Shown one piece after another: positions 50,590 to 60,500 of a stretch of 64,000 nt of DNA (position 1 is its first letter; every line of letters starts with the position of its first letter). Source of the stretch: Cymbidium sinense. Its lineage: Eukaryota > Streptophyta > Magnoliopsida > Asparagales > Orchidaceae. The notes under the pieces were generated by a model, which was given only the letters and a program-made list of their open reading frames with translations, made no database searches and was not told the DNA's origin. The DNA lies in the NCBI GenBank assembly GCA_021442155.1, contig CM038228.1, forward strand, positions 81,597,095 to 81,661,094, given 5' to 3'. The translations under genes were made by a program, and so were the position numbers.

Positions 50590-52440
50590 ATGATTAGACT
50601 GCTCTTTAGATGAGATCCTCACTCAGTACTTCACTGAGAAGAGGGAACTCCTCAGGGATGATCGCTCTGATGAGGAGGATGCTAGGGTCAATTTTGATCC
50701 AGATGAGGATGTTCTCTTGAAGGACTCAGCGAAAGTCCATATTGTCAACACTTGGGGTTCCCTCCTTAGGGATTAGCATAGCTAGAAGGGTGTTGTAATT
50801 GAGGAAGACACAGCTCATTCAACCCAACACCTTCATCAGCAATTGAGGCAGAGAGATGAACATGTCAGTAAGATGGAGAAAAGAGTTGAAGACTTATTAG
50901 TGGCAGTCCTAGTACTTCAAGGCCAGGCTCCATCAGTACAGCCTACTCCTTTAGAAGCTGACCACCTTGGGTTATTGCATGTTCTAGATCAGCCCAAGAG
51001 TACATCTCCTGTGGACCAGGATAGTGGCAGTTTGCATAGGAAGGTCATAGATAGTACGTCCGTACTTGAAATAGATATAAAGTAGATGGTGGAACAGCAA
51101 GTGAGGGAAGCATTGGCGTAAGCCCGAGGTGGCTCATCTATTCCAAAGGGTAGACCCTACTCAGAGGAATTCGATGAAGTCCAATATCCTAAGAGTTTTG
51201 TGCCACCATCCTTCAAGATCTTTGATAGCAGTGGAAACCCTCAGCAGCATATAGCACACTTTAGAGTTGGCTGTTGCAACGCCAGAGGTGGTGATGCACT
51301 TATTTTCTGACTCTTCATTAGCAGTCTGTCAGGGATTATATTTGATTGGTACACTAAACTGCCTAATAATTCAGGGAAGGCTTTTGCTGAGTTGGAGCAC
51401 CTCTTCATTAAGAAGTTTCCTGGAGCTTAGCAAAGGGTAACTGTGGGTGACCTCGTTATGGTACAATAAAATTTGAATGAGTCCCTTGTTAATTATATTC
51501 TCAGGTGATGAAACTTGAGTATGAAATGCGAACCACAGCTATCCAAATAGCATGCTATAGAAATTCTTCTTAAGAATATTCATGGCCCGATTAATTTCAT
51601 GCTCAAGGGATTTACAATCAAAACCTTTGAGAAACTAATCAATAAGGCAGCTAGTCTAAAAGGGGAGGCTAAACAGTTACCTTTTCAAGACCAATTGTTC
51701 AAGCCCAAGCCACAAAAAGCATTCAAGAAGAAGCCAGGGGTAGTAGTGTCAGTAGACAAAGGGAAGTAGCCAGCCAGAGCTCAGTATGAGAGACCTCGTG
51801 CATAGCAGCCTCTATTGTCACTTCCTCTACCACCACCTTGGCCAGCATACCAGCGACCATAGCTGCCATAGCAGCCGCTGCTGCCTCCTCCATAGCATAC
51901 TCAACAGTGATACTCGTATCCACTGCTAGGTAGCTATTACCCATCTACTCTTATCGATAGATTGAATAAGCCATATTCATTCAAGAGGGAGGTAGTTAGG
52001 AAGATCTTTAAGAATCTCTTAAAAAAACCTGACTTTCAGTTACTTGAGCCCAAGAGGCCAGAAAATGTGGGCAAGAGTAATGATCCTAACTATTGCCCCT
52101 ACCACCGCATGGTTAGTCATGTCTTGGAGGATTGTATCACCTTTAATGGTTGGCTTAAGCGCAACTATAAGTCAGGAGCTATTGTTATCCCCAAGAAAAA
52201 CTTGTTAGAACAACCCTTCAGTTCCATCAGAGTAATTCTTGGGGATACTTGCGATCCTCTTAAGATAAAAGAAGGTTGGGATATTACCTTATCCCGAACC
52301 TCTAAAAAAGTGGTCTCTAAGATCAAGAAGCTTTCATTACAGGTGCCTGAAGTAACTCAAACCTCCAATACCAAGGAAGGTTTGTAAGTTTCCAAAGACA
52401 ACTTGAAGAAGGTGTTGACTCAATAGCAACAGCAACAACC
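50590..52440 (+). pseudogene. gag pseudogene of element Q
   Basis: This is the capsid/nucleocapsid polyprotein of the element. One reading frame holds throughout. An acidic segment, LDEILTQYFTEKRELL (about 50608), comes first, then a coiled-coil-like stretch, LRQRDEHVSKMEKRVEDLL (about 50840). The retrotransposon gag domain follows: SFVPPSFKIFDSSGNPQQH (about 51195), HFRVGCCNARGGDALIF, LSGIIFDWYTKLP and FAELEHLFIKKFPGA. A capsid C-terminal part has KCEPQLSKQHAIEILLKNI (about 51520). A Pro/Gln-rich stretch (51780-51950) precedes NDPNYCPYHRMVSHVLEDC (about 52080), the Cys/His nucleocapsid-like segment typical of Tat/Ogre. About 17 in-frame stops, ten of them TAG, kill it; I find no frameshift between 50.6 and 52.4 kb. 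Confidence 0.85.
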
Positions 52441-53411
52441 TACCTTACTTGCCCGGGATAGCATAGTAGCGCAACCATTGTCTTGAGTCCAACATTCCTT
52501 CCACAATTGTAGCTACAATCACTTCATCCAGCTCTTCTTCCAGCAGTCGTATTGTATCCATGGAGAGGGGCGCTAAACCCCTCACTCTGCTTATTCTATG
52601 TGATTTCTATTTTATACCTCCATCCAAATCTAAGAAATCAATGAAAGCTTTCACTTACATCTTGTCCCACTTACTACTCTTGATTTTATTCCCATAGATA
52701 ACTCACCAAGTTTAAATAATAATAACTCTAGTTTTGATCATTCCTCTTCTGATTTATAAATGGATTTCCCATTTCTAAATCACACGAGTTCACCTCTTGA
52801 GATTGATTTGGAGTCATCCGACTCCGATGATCCCATAGGAGAAGTGATAGGTAAACTTGATGAGAAGGTAGAACTTCCTATAAATTCATCATTCCAAGAG
52901 GTAACTGAAGTTAACCTTCGTGGTGGCAAGGTTCTACCTCTAGAGTGGCACCTCAAGATAAGGGTAAGCAAATCATTAGTTCTAAAGAGCAGATAGCTCC
53001 TCCACAGGATGCTCCACCATTGGATATGCTTGTGGAGGATCAAGTCAAGGTTGACTATAATATCCTAGCATATATTAGAAAACTGTCAGCTAAGTTAAGC
53101 ACATATGATGCCCTTATCTTATCCAAAGAGATGAGGGAATCTCTAATCAAGGCTCTTCTTGATCTAGAGATATGCTTAGTGCCGCCATCTTGAGGAGAGA
53201 GCTAGGACACTATAAGAGTTACATTCAGTGATGAAGACTCAATTCTAGGAATGACCAAGCATACTCGCCCTCTTTATATTACAGTGGATATTGGAAGATA
53301 CAAGATATCCAGAGTTCTTGTTGGTCAGAGTGCATCAGTGAACATTATGAATCTAAAAACCCTCGCCTCTTGAGGATTGACATCTACAAACTTTCAAAAA
53401 AGAGGATGATG
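52441..53411 (+). pseudogene. gag-protease spacer and N-terminal half of protease, element Q
   Basis: The frame continues from gag through a Gln/Ser-rich stretch (about 52430-52760) and SPLEIDLESSDSDDPIGEVI (about 52795). It shifts by one near 52940, then reads VAPQDKGKQIISSKEQIAPP and YNILAYIRKLSAKLSTYDAL. The protease starts at about 53218: VTFSDEDSILGMTKHTRPLY, ITVDIGRYKISRVLVGQSAS and VNIMNLKTLA. The active-site triad reads VGQSAS instead of VD(T/S)GAS, so the catalytic Asp and the Gly are lost. A one-base loss near 53372 shifts the frame. Coding similarity to element M (38853-38600) stops at 53411 after AAGAGGATGATG, where foreign sequence begins. Confidence 0.8.
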
Positions 53412-54616
53412 TCTTTTTCATTATTTTATCGTTTCTAGGCTTTCTCGGGTTCTTCCCAAGGGTGACACCATTACATTAGTATTGTTCTTTTGCTTCCAGT
53501 TGAAGATAGGGATCTGCTCTTGCGTCTTCCCTTAGTTCATGAAAGGAATTTGCCCAAAAAGAGTAGCTTCCTTTGTCTTGAGTAATGTGCTGCTATTTTG
53601 AGTTTGGGTAAGCGAGTGGGTGGTTCATGGGTGTGGAGCACCCACGTCTAAGAAGTAGGAAGTAGTAACTACACCTATCCACAGTTTTCAATCCCCTCTT
53701 TCTAGGCATTGGGCAATGATTCAATTCATTAAGTAGGAAAGACTCCCAGCAATAATCCACCTCTTAGTAGACCGAGAAGTCCTGCCTGTCCGACAGATAC
53801 ACATTTAAAATCTAACATGCACAACAAGAGAACTAAATAGACTAAATCAACCTCAGGGTTCTTTATCGCCCATGCCAGCCTAGGGCAATGAACCATAACC
53901 TAATTCACCTTCCGACCTCTCCTTTCTAAAAGGAGAACAATAAGAGCACCCAGGAAGGAGGACTAAAGACGAGGGAAGAAACATTCTATGAAATAAGCCC
54001 GGCTCCAATGATAGCTCATTCTCTCAATTGACAAATTTGTTTGATATGGCATTTAGATAATCAGTCCTCCTTTACTTAGAGTATAGTAGTAGCTCGAGCC
54101 ACGGATGAACTGGCTTTACTTATATCTTGAATGTGTCAATCTAGCTTCCATTGTTGGATCCAATCCTGCTCTAATATAGGGATGTTATACCATTACTTTA
54201 GCAATTAGCAGGAAGGGAAAAAGACAGACTGAAACTAGCTAAATAGTAACAAAAATGAGAAAAATCCCCTAATGGTTTTTGACTTATCAGCAGCCGATAA
54301 AGCCCAATCTAAGAGAAATAGAATAAGAACACCCTTGGGAAGATCTTTGGAGATATAGAAAAGTCAAGTGCTAGTGAAGGAAGTTGAGTGGATTCTTTTG
54401 AAAGAAGAGAGCCAGAAGACAAACTTAACCTCAGAGCATGAACTACAATCAGCTAGACTAATTACTCATTCTCAATCAGGAATGACTTTTCGAGGGGGTC
54501 AAGGGTTGGCTAACATCTGTTAGACTAAAAAAAAAATCAATCTTTGGAAAGAATCTAAGAGCCGGGAGAGCTTCAAATAGCCTATGAGTGCAAAGGCAAA
54601 GACTCAATAGTGCAAG
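53412..54616. other. Foreign ~1.2-kb insert in the protease gene, organelle-like
   Basis: Element M has an uninterrupted protease (38853-38461). In element Q the same gene is split by about 1.2 kb of unrelated sequence, and about 30-35 bp of protease at the join are missing. The insert is not AT-rich or repetitive like its surroundings. It has mixed, purine-rich words such as GGTGTGGAGCACCCACGTCT, GACCGAGAAGTCCTGCCTGT and TAAGCCCGGCTCCAATGATA, of a kind seen in plant mitochondrial intergenic DNA. No gene, LTR or terminal repeat is visible, and there is no target duplication. I infer nuclear-integrated organellar DNA (a NUMT), captured during end-joining repair. This is recognition by style, not by a search. 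Confidence 0.45.
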
Positions 54617-54914
54617 AGGGCCTTAGGCTCTATAGTGCTACCATTAGAAGTAGATGATTGGAAGACTACTGCCAAGTTTCATATTATAGACTCAGATACA
54701 TCTCTCAATACTTTGCTTGGGAGACTGTGGATACATGAGAACAACGTGGTTCCATCCTCTTTACATTAGTGCTTGAAGTTCATGAGGGGTGGGATTGAAT
54801 ACTGCGTCAAAGGAGATCTTAAGCCATTCACAGTTCATGAGGTCAGAATATATGAGGATGTGGCCTACTATCTCCCTCAAAATTAACAAGACTATTCTCG
54901 TGAACTTCGCTAAA
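54617..54914 (+). pseudogene. C-terminal half of protease, element Q
   Basis: Similarity to the protease of element M resumes at GAGGGCCTTAGGCTCTATAG. It reads SIVLPLEVDDWKTTAKFHII, then DSDTSLNTLLGRLWIHENNV, and continues as CLKFMRGGIEYCVKGDLKPF and VHEVRIYEDVAYYLPQN up to a stop at 54883-54885. A further stop (TAG near 54768) replaces a codon before CLKF. It is non-functional because of the insert upstream. Confidence 0.85.
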
Positions 54915-55020
54915 GTTCAAAGATAAAAGAAAAAGAAAAGGAAAAAGAGAAAGAAAAAGAAAAAGTAAAAGAAAAAGAAAAAAAAATAATGAGAAAGAAA
55001 ATAAAAAGGAGGGAGAAATA
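54915..55020 (+). repeat. A/G-rich low-complexity tract
   Basis: AAAGAAAAAGAAAAGG-type sequence of about 100 bp. It lies where the polyprotein has a Lys/Glu-rich linker between protease and RT. The same tract, on the other strand, is at 38205-38285. Confidence 0.8.
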
Positions 55021-55800
55021 GACTTGGAGAAGAAAGTGGAGTATGACATTAGATCCCACCCACAGTTCGTTACTCCATTCGAACATATGGGTAGGATGAC
55101 ATGACCTCCACCAGGAAAAGGAAGAGGTAAATCCAGAGACATTCCTAGGGACGGAAGACCTACTAATTGGCCACCCAATAAAAGTTGTCCCTACTACTAA
55201 GAGTACACCTACTATCTATATAGACTTAGAATCTAGTTCAGAGGATGAGTCATATTTAACTAGTATGCTAGCTAGCACTTCCAGACAGCAGATCCCCATG
55301 TAAGTGACAGTTGAGCCAGACAACAATAAAGAACGAGCTCCTAAGCAAAGCATAAGTGTATCCAAGTCTATATGTGAAATAGTCAGGTATCAGTTTGAAA
55401 CTTTAGCTCTAACCCCACTTTCCTCATAAAAAGTTGAGGGTTTGGTAGTTAAAGAAGCCCCTAAGCCTTCCACAAATGCAAAGGTGCAGAAGTTCTTTCT
55501 TGGAGCATCATCCTCAAGTCAATAAGCTGGTGTAGAACTTGAGGATGATTCATACAAAGATTTAATAGAATTACCTTTTGATTGGTACTCTCCTTGTGTT
55601 CTTAATTTAGCAATGAAAGGATTAATTCCACATGCTTGGTCTAAACATAGGTTGGATTACTTTGAAAGATTATGGGACAACAAATGAGGACATTCATAAT
55701 CAAGATGACTAGATTCTAGATAGGTCCAGCCATGATGATGATTATCGCTAGTCATCACCAATCATTTGAAATCGACAGTTCTTTTCAAATCATGCTAACT
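55021..55800 (+). pseudogene. Protease-RT linker of element Q
   Basis: Decayed pol linker. MTRPPPGKGRGKSRDIPRDG at about 55096 matches MNRPPLGRGRG of element M. WPPNK and fragments of a Ser/Asp-rich stretch follow (SSSEDE-like near 55230, SIC..V near 55365), with many stops. 55540-55690 matches 37560-37690 of M in reverse complement (LIPHAWSKHR-type motif). No catalytic domain. Confidence 0.65.
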
Positions 55801-56916
55801 CATATGAGGAGGTGTGTTTAGAAACTTTAGATAATCTAAATGACTTTGAAGTCAAGGATGCACCTCCAGAGTTCGAAGAGGAGATTAGATCAATCATCGA
55901 TGAGCTCAAAAAAATCAACCTAGGAACTAAAGAAGATCTACGCCTAACATACATCAGTTCTTTGTTGAATTAAAAAAAAACTAATGATTTAGTGAGGCTA
56001 TTGACTGAGTTTAAGGGCTGCTTTGCACGACATTAGGAAGAGATGCCCGGTATATCTCCTAACATAATATTTCACAAACTAGCAATAGAACTTAATGCTA
56101 ACCCTATCAAGCAGACTCCTAGATGCATGTGATTAGACATTGAACAACAGGTCATTTTTGAAGTCAAGAAATTGATCGATGCTGGTTTTATCAGGGAAAA
56201 AAAATATCCTACCTGGTTGGCTAGTGTCATCTCAGTTAAGAAAAATAATGACCAAATTCACATATGCATCATTTTTAGGGACTTAAATAAGGCATGTCCA
56301 AAAGATGAGTTTTGACTACCAATCCCGGAATTGATGATGGACATTGCCTCATCTCATGCAGTCTTCTCTTTCATGGATGGCTCATCTGGATATAATCAAA
56401 TAAAGATGGCCCCAAAAGATGAAAGAAACACTACCTTTTGAATCCCGATCAGAATTTATTATTATAAGGTCATGCTTTTCAGCCTTAAAATGCCTCTGCC
56501 ACATACCAGTGGGTCATGACTCAAATCTTCAACGAACTCTTTCATCATCAAGTTGAATGCTACATCGATGATCTCATTATCAAAAGCGAAGAAAAGGAAG
56601 ACTATATATTTAACATGAGAGTAGTTTTTGAATGGCTAAGATAATACAACCTCAAAATGATCCCCATGAAGTGTGCATTCGGAGTAGCTTCAGGAAAATT
56701 CCTTGGGTTTGTTGTCTGACACTGGGGAATTGAAATCAATTTGGAAATGATCAAAGTGATAATAGAAATGCCACCTCCTAAAAGTCTAACATAACTCAGA
56801 TCATTCCAAGGGTAGTTGGCAAATCTAAGATACTTAATATCCAACCTATCAGGAAGGTGCCTACAATTCTCAGCACTTATCAAAAAGGATGCCAAGTTCA
56901 AGTGGGATGATAAGTG
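55801..56916 (+). pseudogene. Reverse transcriptase of element Q, truncated
   Basis: Ty3/gypsy RT. FEVKDAPPEFEEEIRSIIDE and KINLGTKEDLRLTYISSLL (about 55840-55970) precede EEMPGISPNIIFHKLAIELN and FIREKKYPTWLASVISVKKN. DLNKACPKDEF and FSFMDGSSGYNQIKMAPKDE follow. A one-base loss in LKNA (near 56490) shifts the frame. The catalytic box CYIDDLIIKS (about 56557) keeps both aspartates, unlike the copy in element M. Thumb/connection sequence SGKFLGFVV and HWGIEI leads to AKFKWDDKC, where LTR L3 begins at 56917. The RNase H and integrase are missing. Several stops and the frameshift make it non-functional. Confidence 0.85.
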
Positions 56917-57349
56917 TGTTGGCCTCATTTTTAGAATAAGCTCTCAACACCTCCATCTTAGGCTTAGGACTTCTCTTAGAATTTAAGAGTTCCTTAGTCT
57001 TAAGACACATCTGGTGATTGGGTGGACACTCCAACCTATCCCTAGAAGACTTAGAAGAGTTAGCCATAGGAATAGGTCATGCCTCAAGGGTATTAAGAAA
57101 ATCTCCTTCCCTTAGCCTAAACCATTCCTCACTTTCCTTCTTTTAAGTCAAACTCCAAATCAATTCTATTTGATTTTCTCCTAACTCAAATCAATTCCAT
57201 GATTAAGATCCATTATTGAAATCTATGATTGAAAGCCATGATCAAATTCTATCAAAAATTCCTAAGTTCAAATTCCTAAGTCCTTAACCCTTTCTTAAGG
57301 ACTTAGCCAAAATCATGATTCTAACCTATTCAAACCTTTGAGATTTTCT

Positions 57350-57970
57350 CATGAGCCATTTATATTCTCAATTATATTTCCATATATAAATGAAATATAA
57401 ATTCAAACCCATTAAATCAAATTCAAAATTCCAAATCAATTCATGAAAATTCTCTTAAATTACTTTAATTTTCCATTAAAGGACTTAGCCAAAATCAACT
57501 CTAAACCTTGATCAAATCAACTCTAATCCTTGAATTTTCTCAAAAATTATTTATATCCACATTTATATTCTCATATATAAATGAAATATAAATAAATATC
57601 ATTTAAATCCAACTCAAAAAGTAAATTACAAATTTAAAATGCATAAAATTCCCTTAAATCCCTTAATTTTTCATTAATGGATTTAACCTAAACTTTGATC
57701 AAACATATTCAAACTCATGGGATTTTATCAAATTATATTTGTATTCTCATTAATATTCTCATATATAAATGAAATATAAATATAAATCAATCAAATCCAA
57801 TTCAAAAATTAAATTTTAAATTTAAAAATTCTCTTAAATCCTTTCAATTCCCTTTAATGGATTTAATCCAAATCATGATTAAAATCTTTCAAACCCTTGG
57901 ATATTTCTCATAATCAAGTTATATTCTTATTTATATTCACATATATAAATAAAATATAAATTCAAACAAT
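57350..57970 (+). repeat. Array of ~180-bp units with A/T palindrome (L3)
   Basis: ATTCTCA/TTTATATT..ATATAAATGAAATATAAAT recurs near 57365, 57565, 57745 and 57930, separated by CTTAAATCCTTTAATTTTCC-type spacers. It is the same array as 27600-28230. Confidence 0.75.
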
Positions 57971-58299
57971 CAAAACCAACTCCAAAAATCAAACTCAAAT
58001 CCACTCAAAATCAAGTATAAGCCTTTCAAGCCAAAATCTTAAACTTAGCCAAAATCAATTCAAATCAAGCCAAACTCTTGATTTTCTCACATAGTTCAAT
58101 CAATCCTACAATCATGAGCTCATATATAAATCCAAACCTCAATCAAACAATCAAAACCCGAATCAAAAATCAAACCGAAGACCCCTTCATATTCTTCCTT
58201 TGAATATAAAATTTTCAAATGGATCAAAATTCATTTGACTTCAAACCTCTTGTAAATGGATTTATATTTCAATCATAAGTCCATATACAAGATCAATCA

Positions 58300-59200
58300 A
58301 CTTCAAATCAAGCTTTGACCAAGCCATTTGACCCACTTAGGTTCACTTGACCCAAAGTGACCTAAAGTACCCTTATGAGCCAACTTTTGATCCTAACCAA
58401 ATTGGATTGAACCAAACTCATATATCCTCCCATCATGATCAACAATCATAATGGGATGATCAATCAATCAAATTGGGTCAAATCAAGTCAAACCTAAGGG
58501 TTGACGAAGTCAACACTTAACCTAAAATAAAACCTTACATGGCCAAAATCCACCATAGGACAATTTGATTGAAACCATTGATCTATGTTCACTCATGACC
58601 TATGTTTGAACTTGACCAAGCCAACATTTGAGCCTAACCTAGCCCAATTGGCCCCACTTGATTGTTGACCCATTTTGACCTAAAGGGCCAAAATGTGTCA
58701 AAACTTGATCTAAGCCAAAATAATTGAAATCAATGGGTCAAGTCCATTCCAAATCACTTGTGGACTTGACCAAAGCCTCAATTAGCCAACTAGGCCCAAC
58801 CTAGCCCAATTGACCATAGACCCAACATGATCTAAAGGGGTCATGTTGAGCCAAAATTGAACCTAACCTAAATTGATTGGAAACAAAGATACCAATCCCC
58901 TCCATATGACTAACCTAACCTAAACCTACCCTTGACCTAACCCAAATAGGTCAAATGGGTCAAATGGGTCAACTTGACCCATTTGATCTAAATGAGTCAT
59001 ATGAGCCAAAACCAAATCTATACCAAATTGAACCAAACCAAAGGCACCAAAACATTTCAAATGGTCATATGAACTTGACCCAACCCTTGGTTTTACCCAA
59101 TTTGACCTATTGGTCAACTTCACCCCAGTTGACCCATTTTGACCTAAATGGGTCCACATGAGCCAAACCCTATCAAATGGATTCAAGATCTATGAAACTT
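58300..59200 (+). repeat. TTGACC-rich tandem array (L3)
   Basis: Degenerate units of about 150 bp are collinear with 20220-21120, with clusters such as GGTCAAATGGGTCAAATGGG near 58950. The open frames on both strands at 58926-59186 come from this repeat. Confidence 0.75.
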
Positions 59201-60299
59201 GGCCCAACTTATTTTCTCAACATACCAAACATACCCAAATTGAAAAAAAATAACAAAAATGACCATTTTACCCTTAGGCCATAGAACAATTTTAGGCCTA
59301 GCCCATGGGTATTTTGGTCATACACTCATTACAATCACTTGAGGCTCTCCTAAAAGCTCAAGGGGACTTAGTGATGAGTGGTGCACCTAACCCAATGGTT
59401 TTGGGTCAACCCATTTGACACATGGACAAAACCCGACCACATAGCATGAAATTCAATTTTTAAACTCCCCCCTAAGCTCAATTTGCTGCACATGGGAGTT
59501 AGCATTCCACTCCTCTAGCCAAATCGACCATGTGGATTGCTCTAATAGATAAAATAACCCATCCCATAGTCTCAATTGGATCAAAATGGCAAGCTTATTA
59601 TCAGCCGTCTGATTGCCGTAAGGGTGATATACTCTCCCTAATTCACTAAAATTTCAATTCACTGATACTCGATCGGAACCTAGGAAGCCTTAGTAACCAT
59701 CATAGAGCTTCCTTAAGGTCCCTAGAGAGGATTTGAATCTTGCCTTCTTCAGTTTTGCACATTGCAAAATAGGTGAGGTTCATTAAATTCCAAACATCCT
59801 CTACACTTGATCTTAACCTAATTCCTTCTACACTAATCATCTAAGGACCAATTTGAGCCTGCCCATGCTTTCAGTTGAGTTCCCACAGCAAGGAAGAACT
59901 CAATTCAACCAAAGCTGCTAGGGAGATCAAGAGGAGTTGGTCCATCCATTCATCCACTCAACCTCAAGACCTAGGAACTTCAACAGGGCTTTGTCTCCAC
60001 TAGATGAAGCTACCTCATCGATCCTGAGCACCGGAGAGGTTAGTGATTTTTTGACCACTTAGATAGATAGGTGTTGGTCCTTTGTGAAAGGAATTTTCAT
60101 TGCATGTGAAATCCATCGTTGGATTGGCCACTCTAGTCCTTTAGATGGTGTAGGTTGAGTCTTGAATGAATCTACGCGAGATCGGGTTTGGATTTCCCCT
60201 TGGATCGTGAACGGTTCACATTCATCCTCAGGGAAGAACTCAGCCATCCATCCGTGCATTTTAGATGGACGACTAAGATTATTAGGCATGTTTATATAT

Positions 60300-60500
60300 C
60301 CATTTTTTGATTTACAAACCGCAGGTGTATCCTCATTCATTTGATCTTTGATCGGATAACTAAGGATAAAAGCATGTGCACCGCCGCTGCCGCCCTCCCC
60401 CTCCCCCCCTGATTTGACAACTTAAGTCAAGGGCTCACAGCGCGATGTGTGTATAGCGTGCAAACCACTGCCGCCATGCGTCGCACTGTGAGTGGGTAAT
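60300..60500 (+). promoter_or_regulatory. Candidate LTR promoter zone in L3
   Basis: It contains CCGCCGCTGCCGCCCTCCCC, GCGCGATGTGTG and CCGCCATGCGTCGCACTG, a CpG-rich island in AT-rich DNA. It is positionally equivalent to 22200-22360. The hairpin-like CCATCC..GGATGG-type motif precedes it near 60245. Confidence 0.3.
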
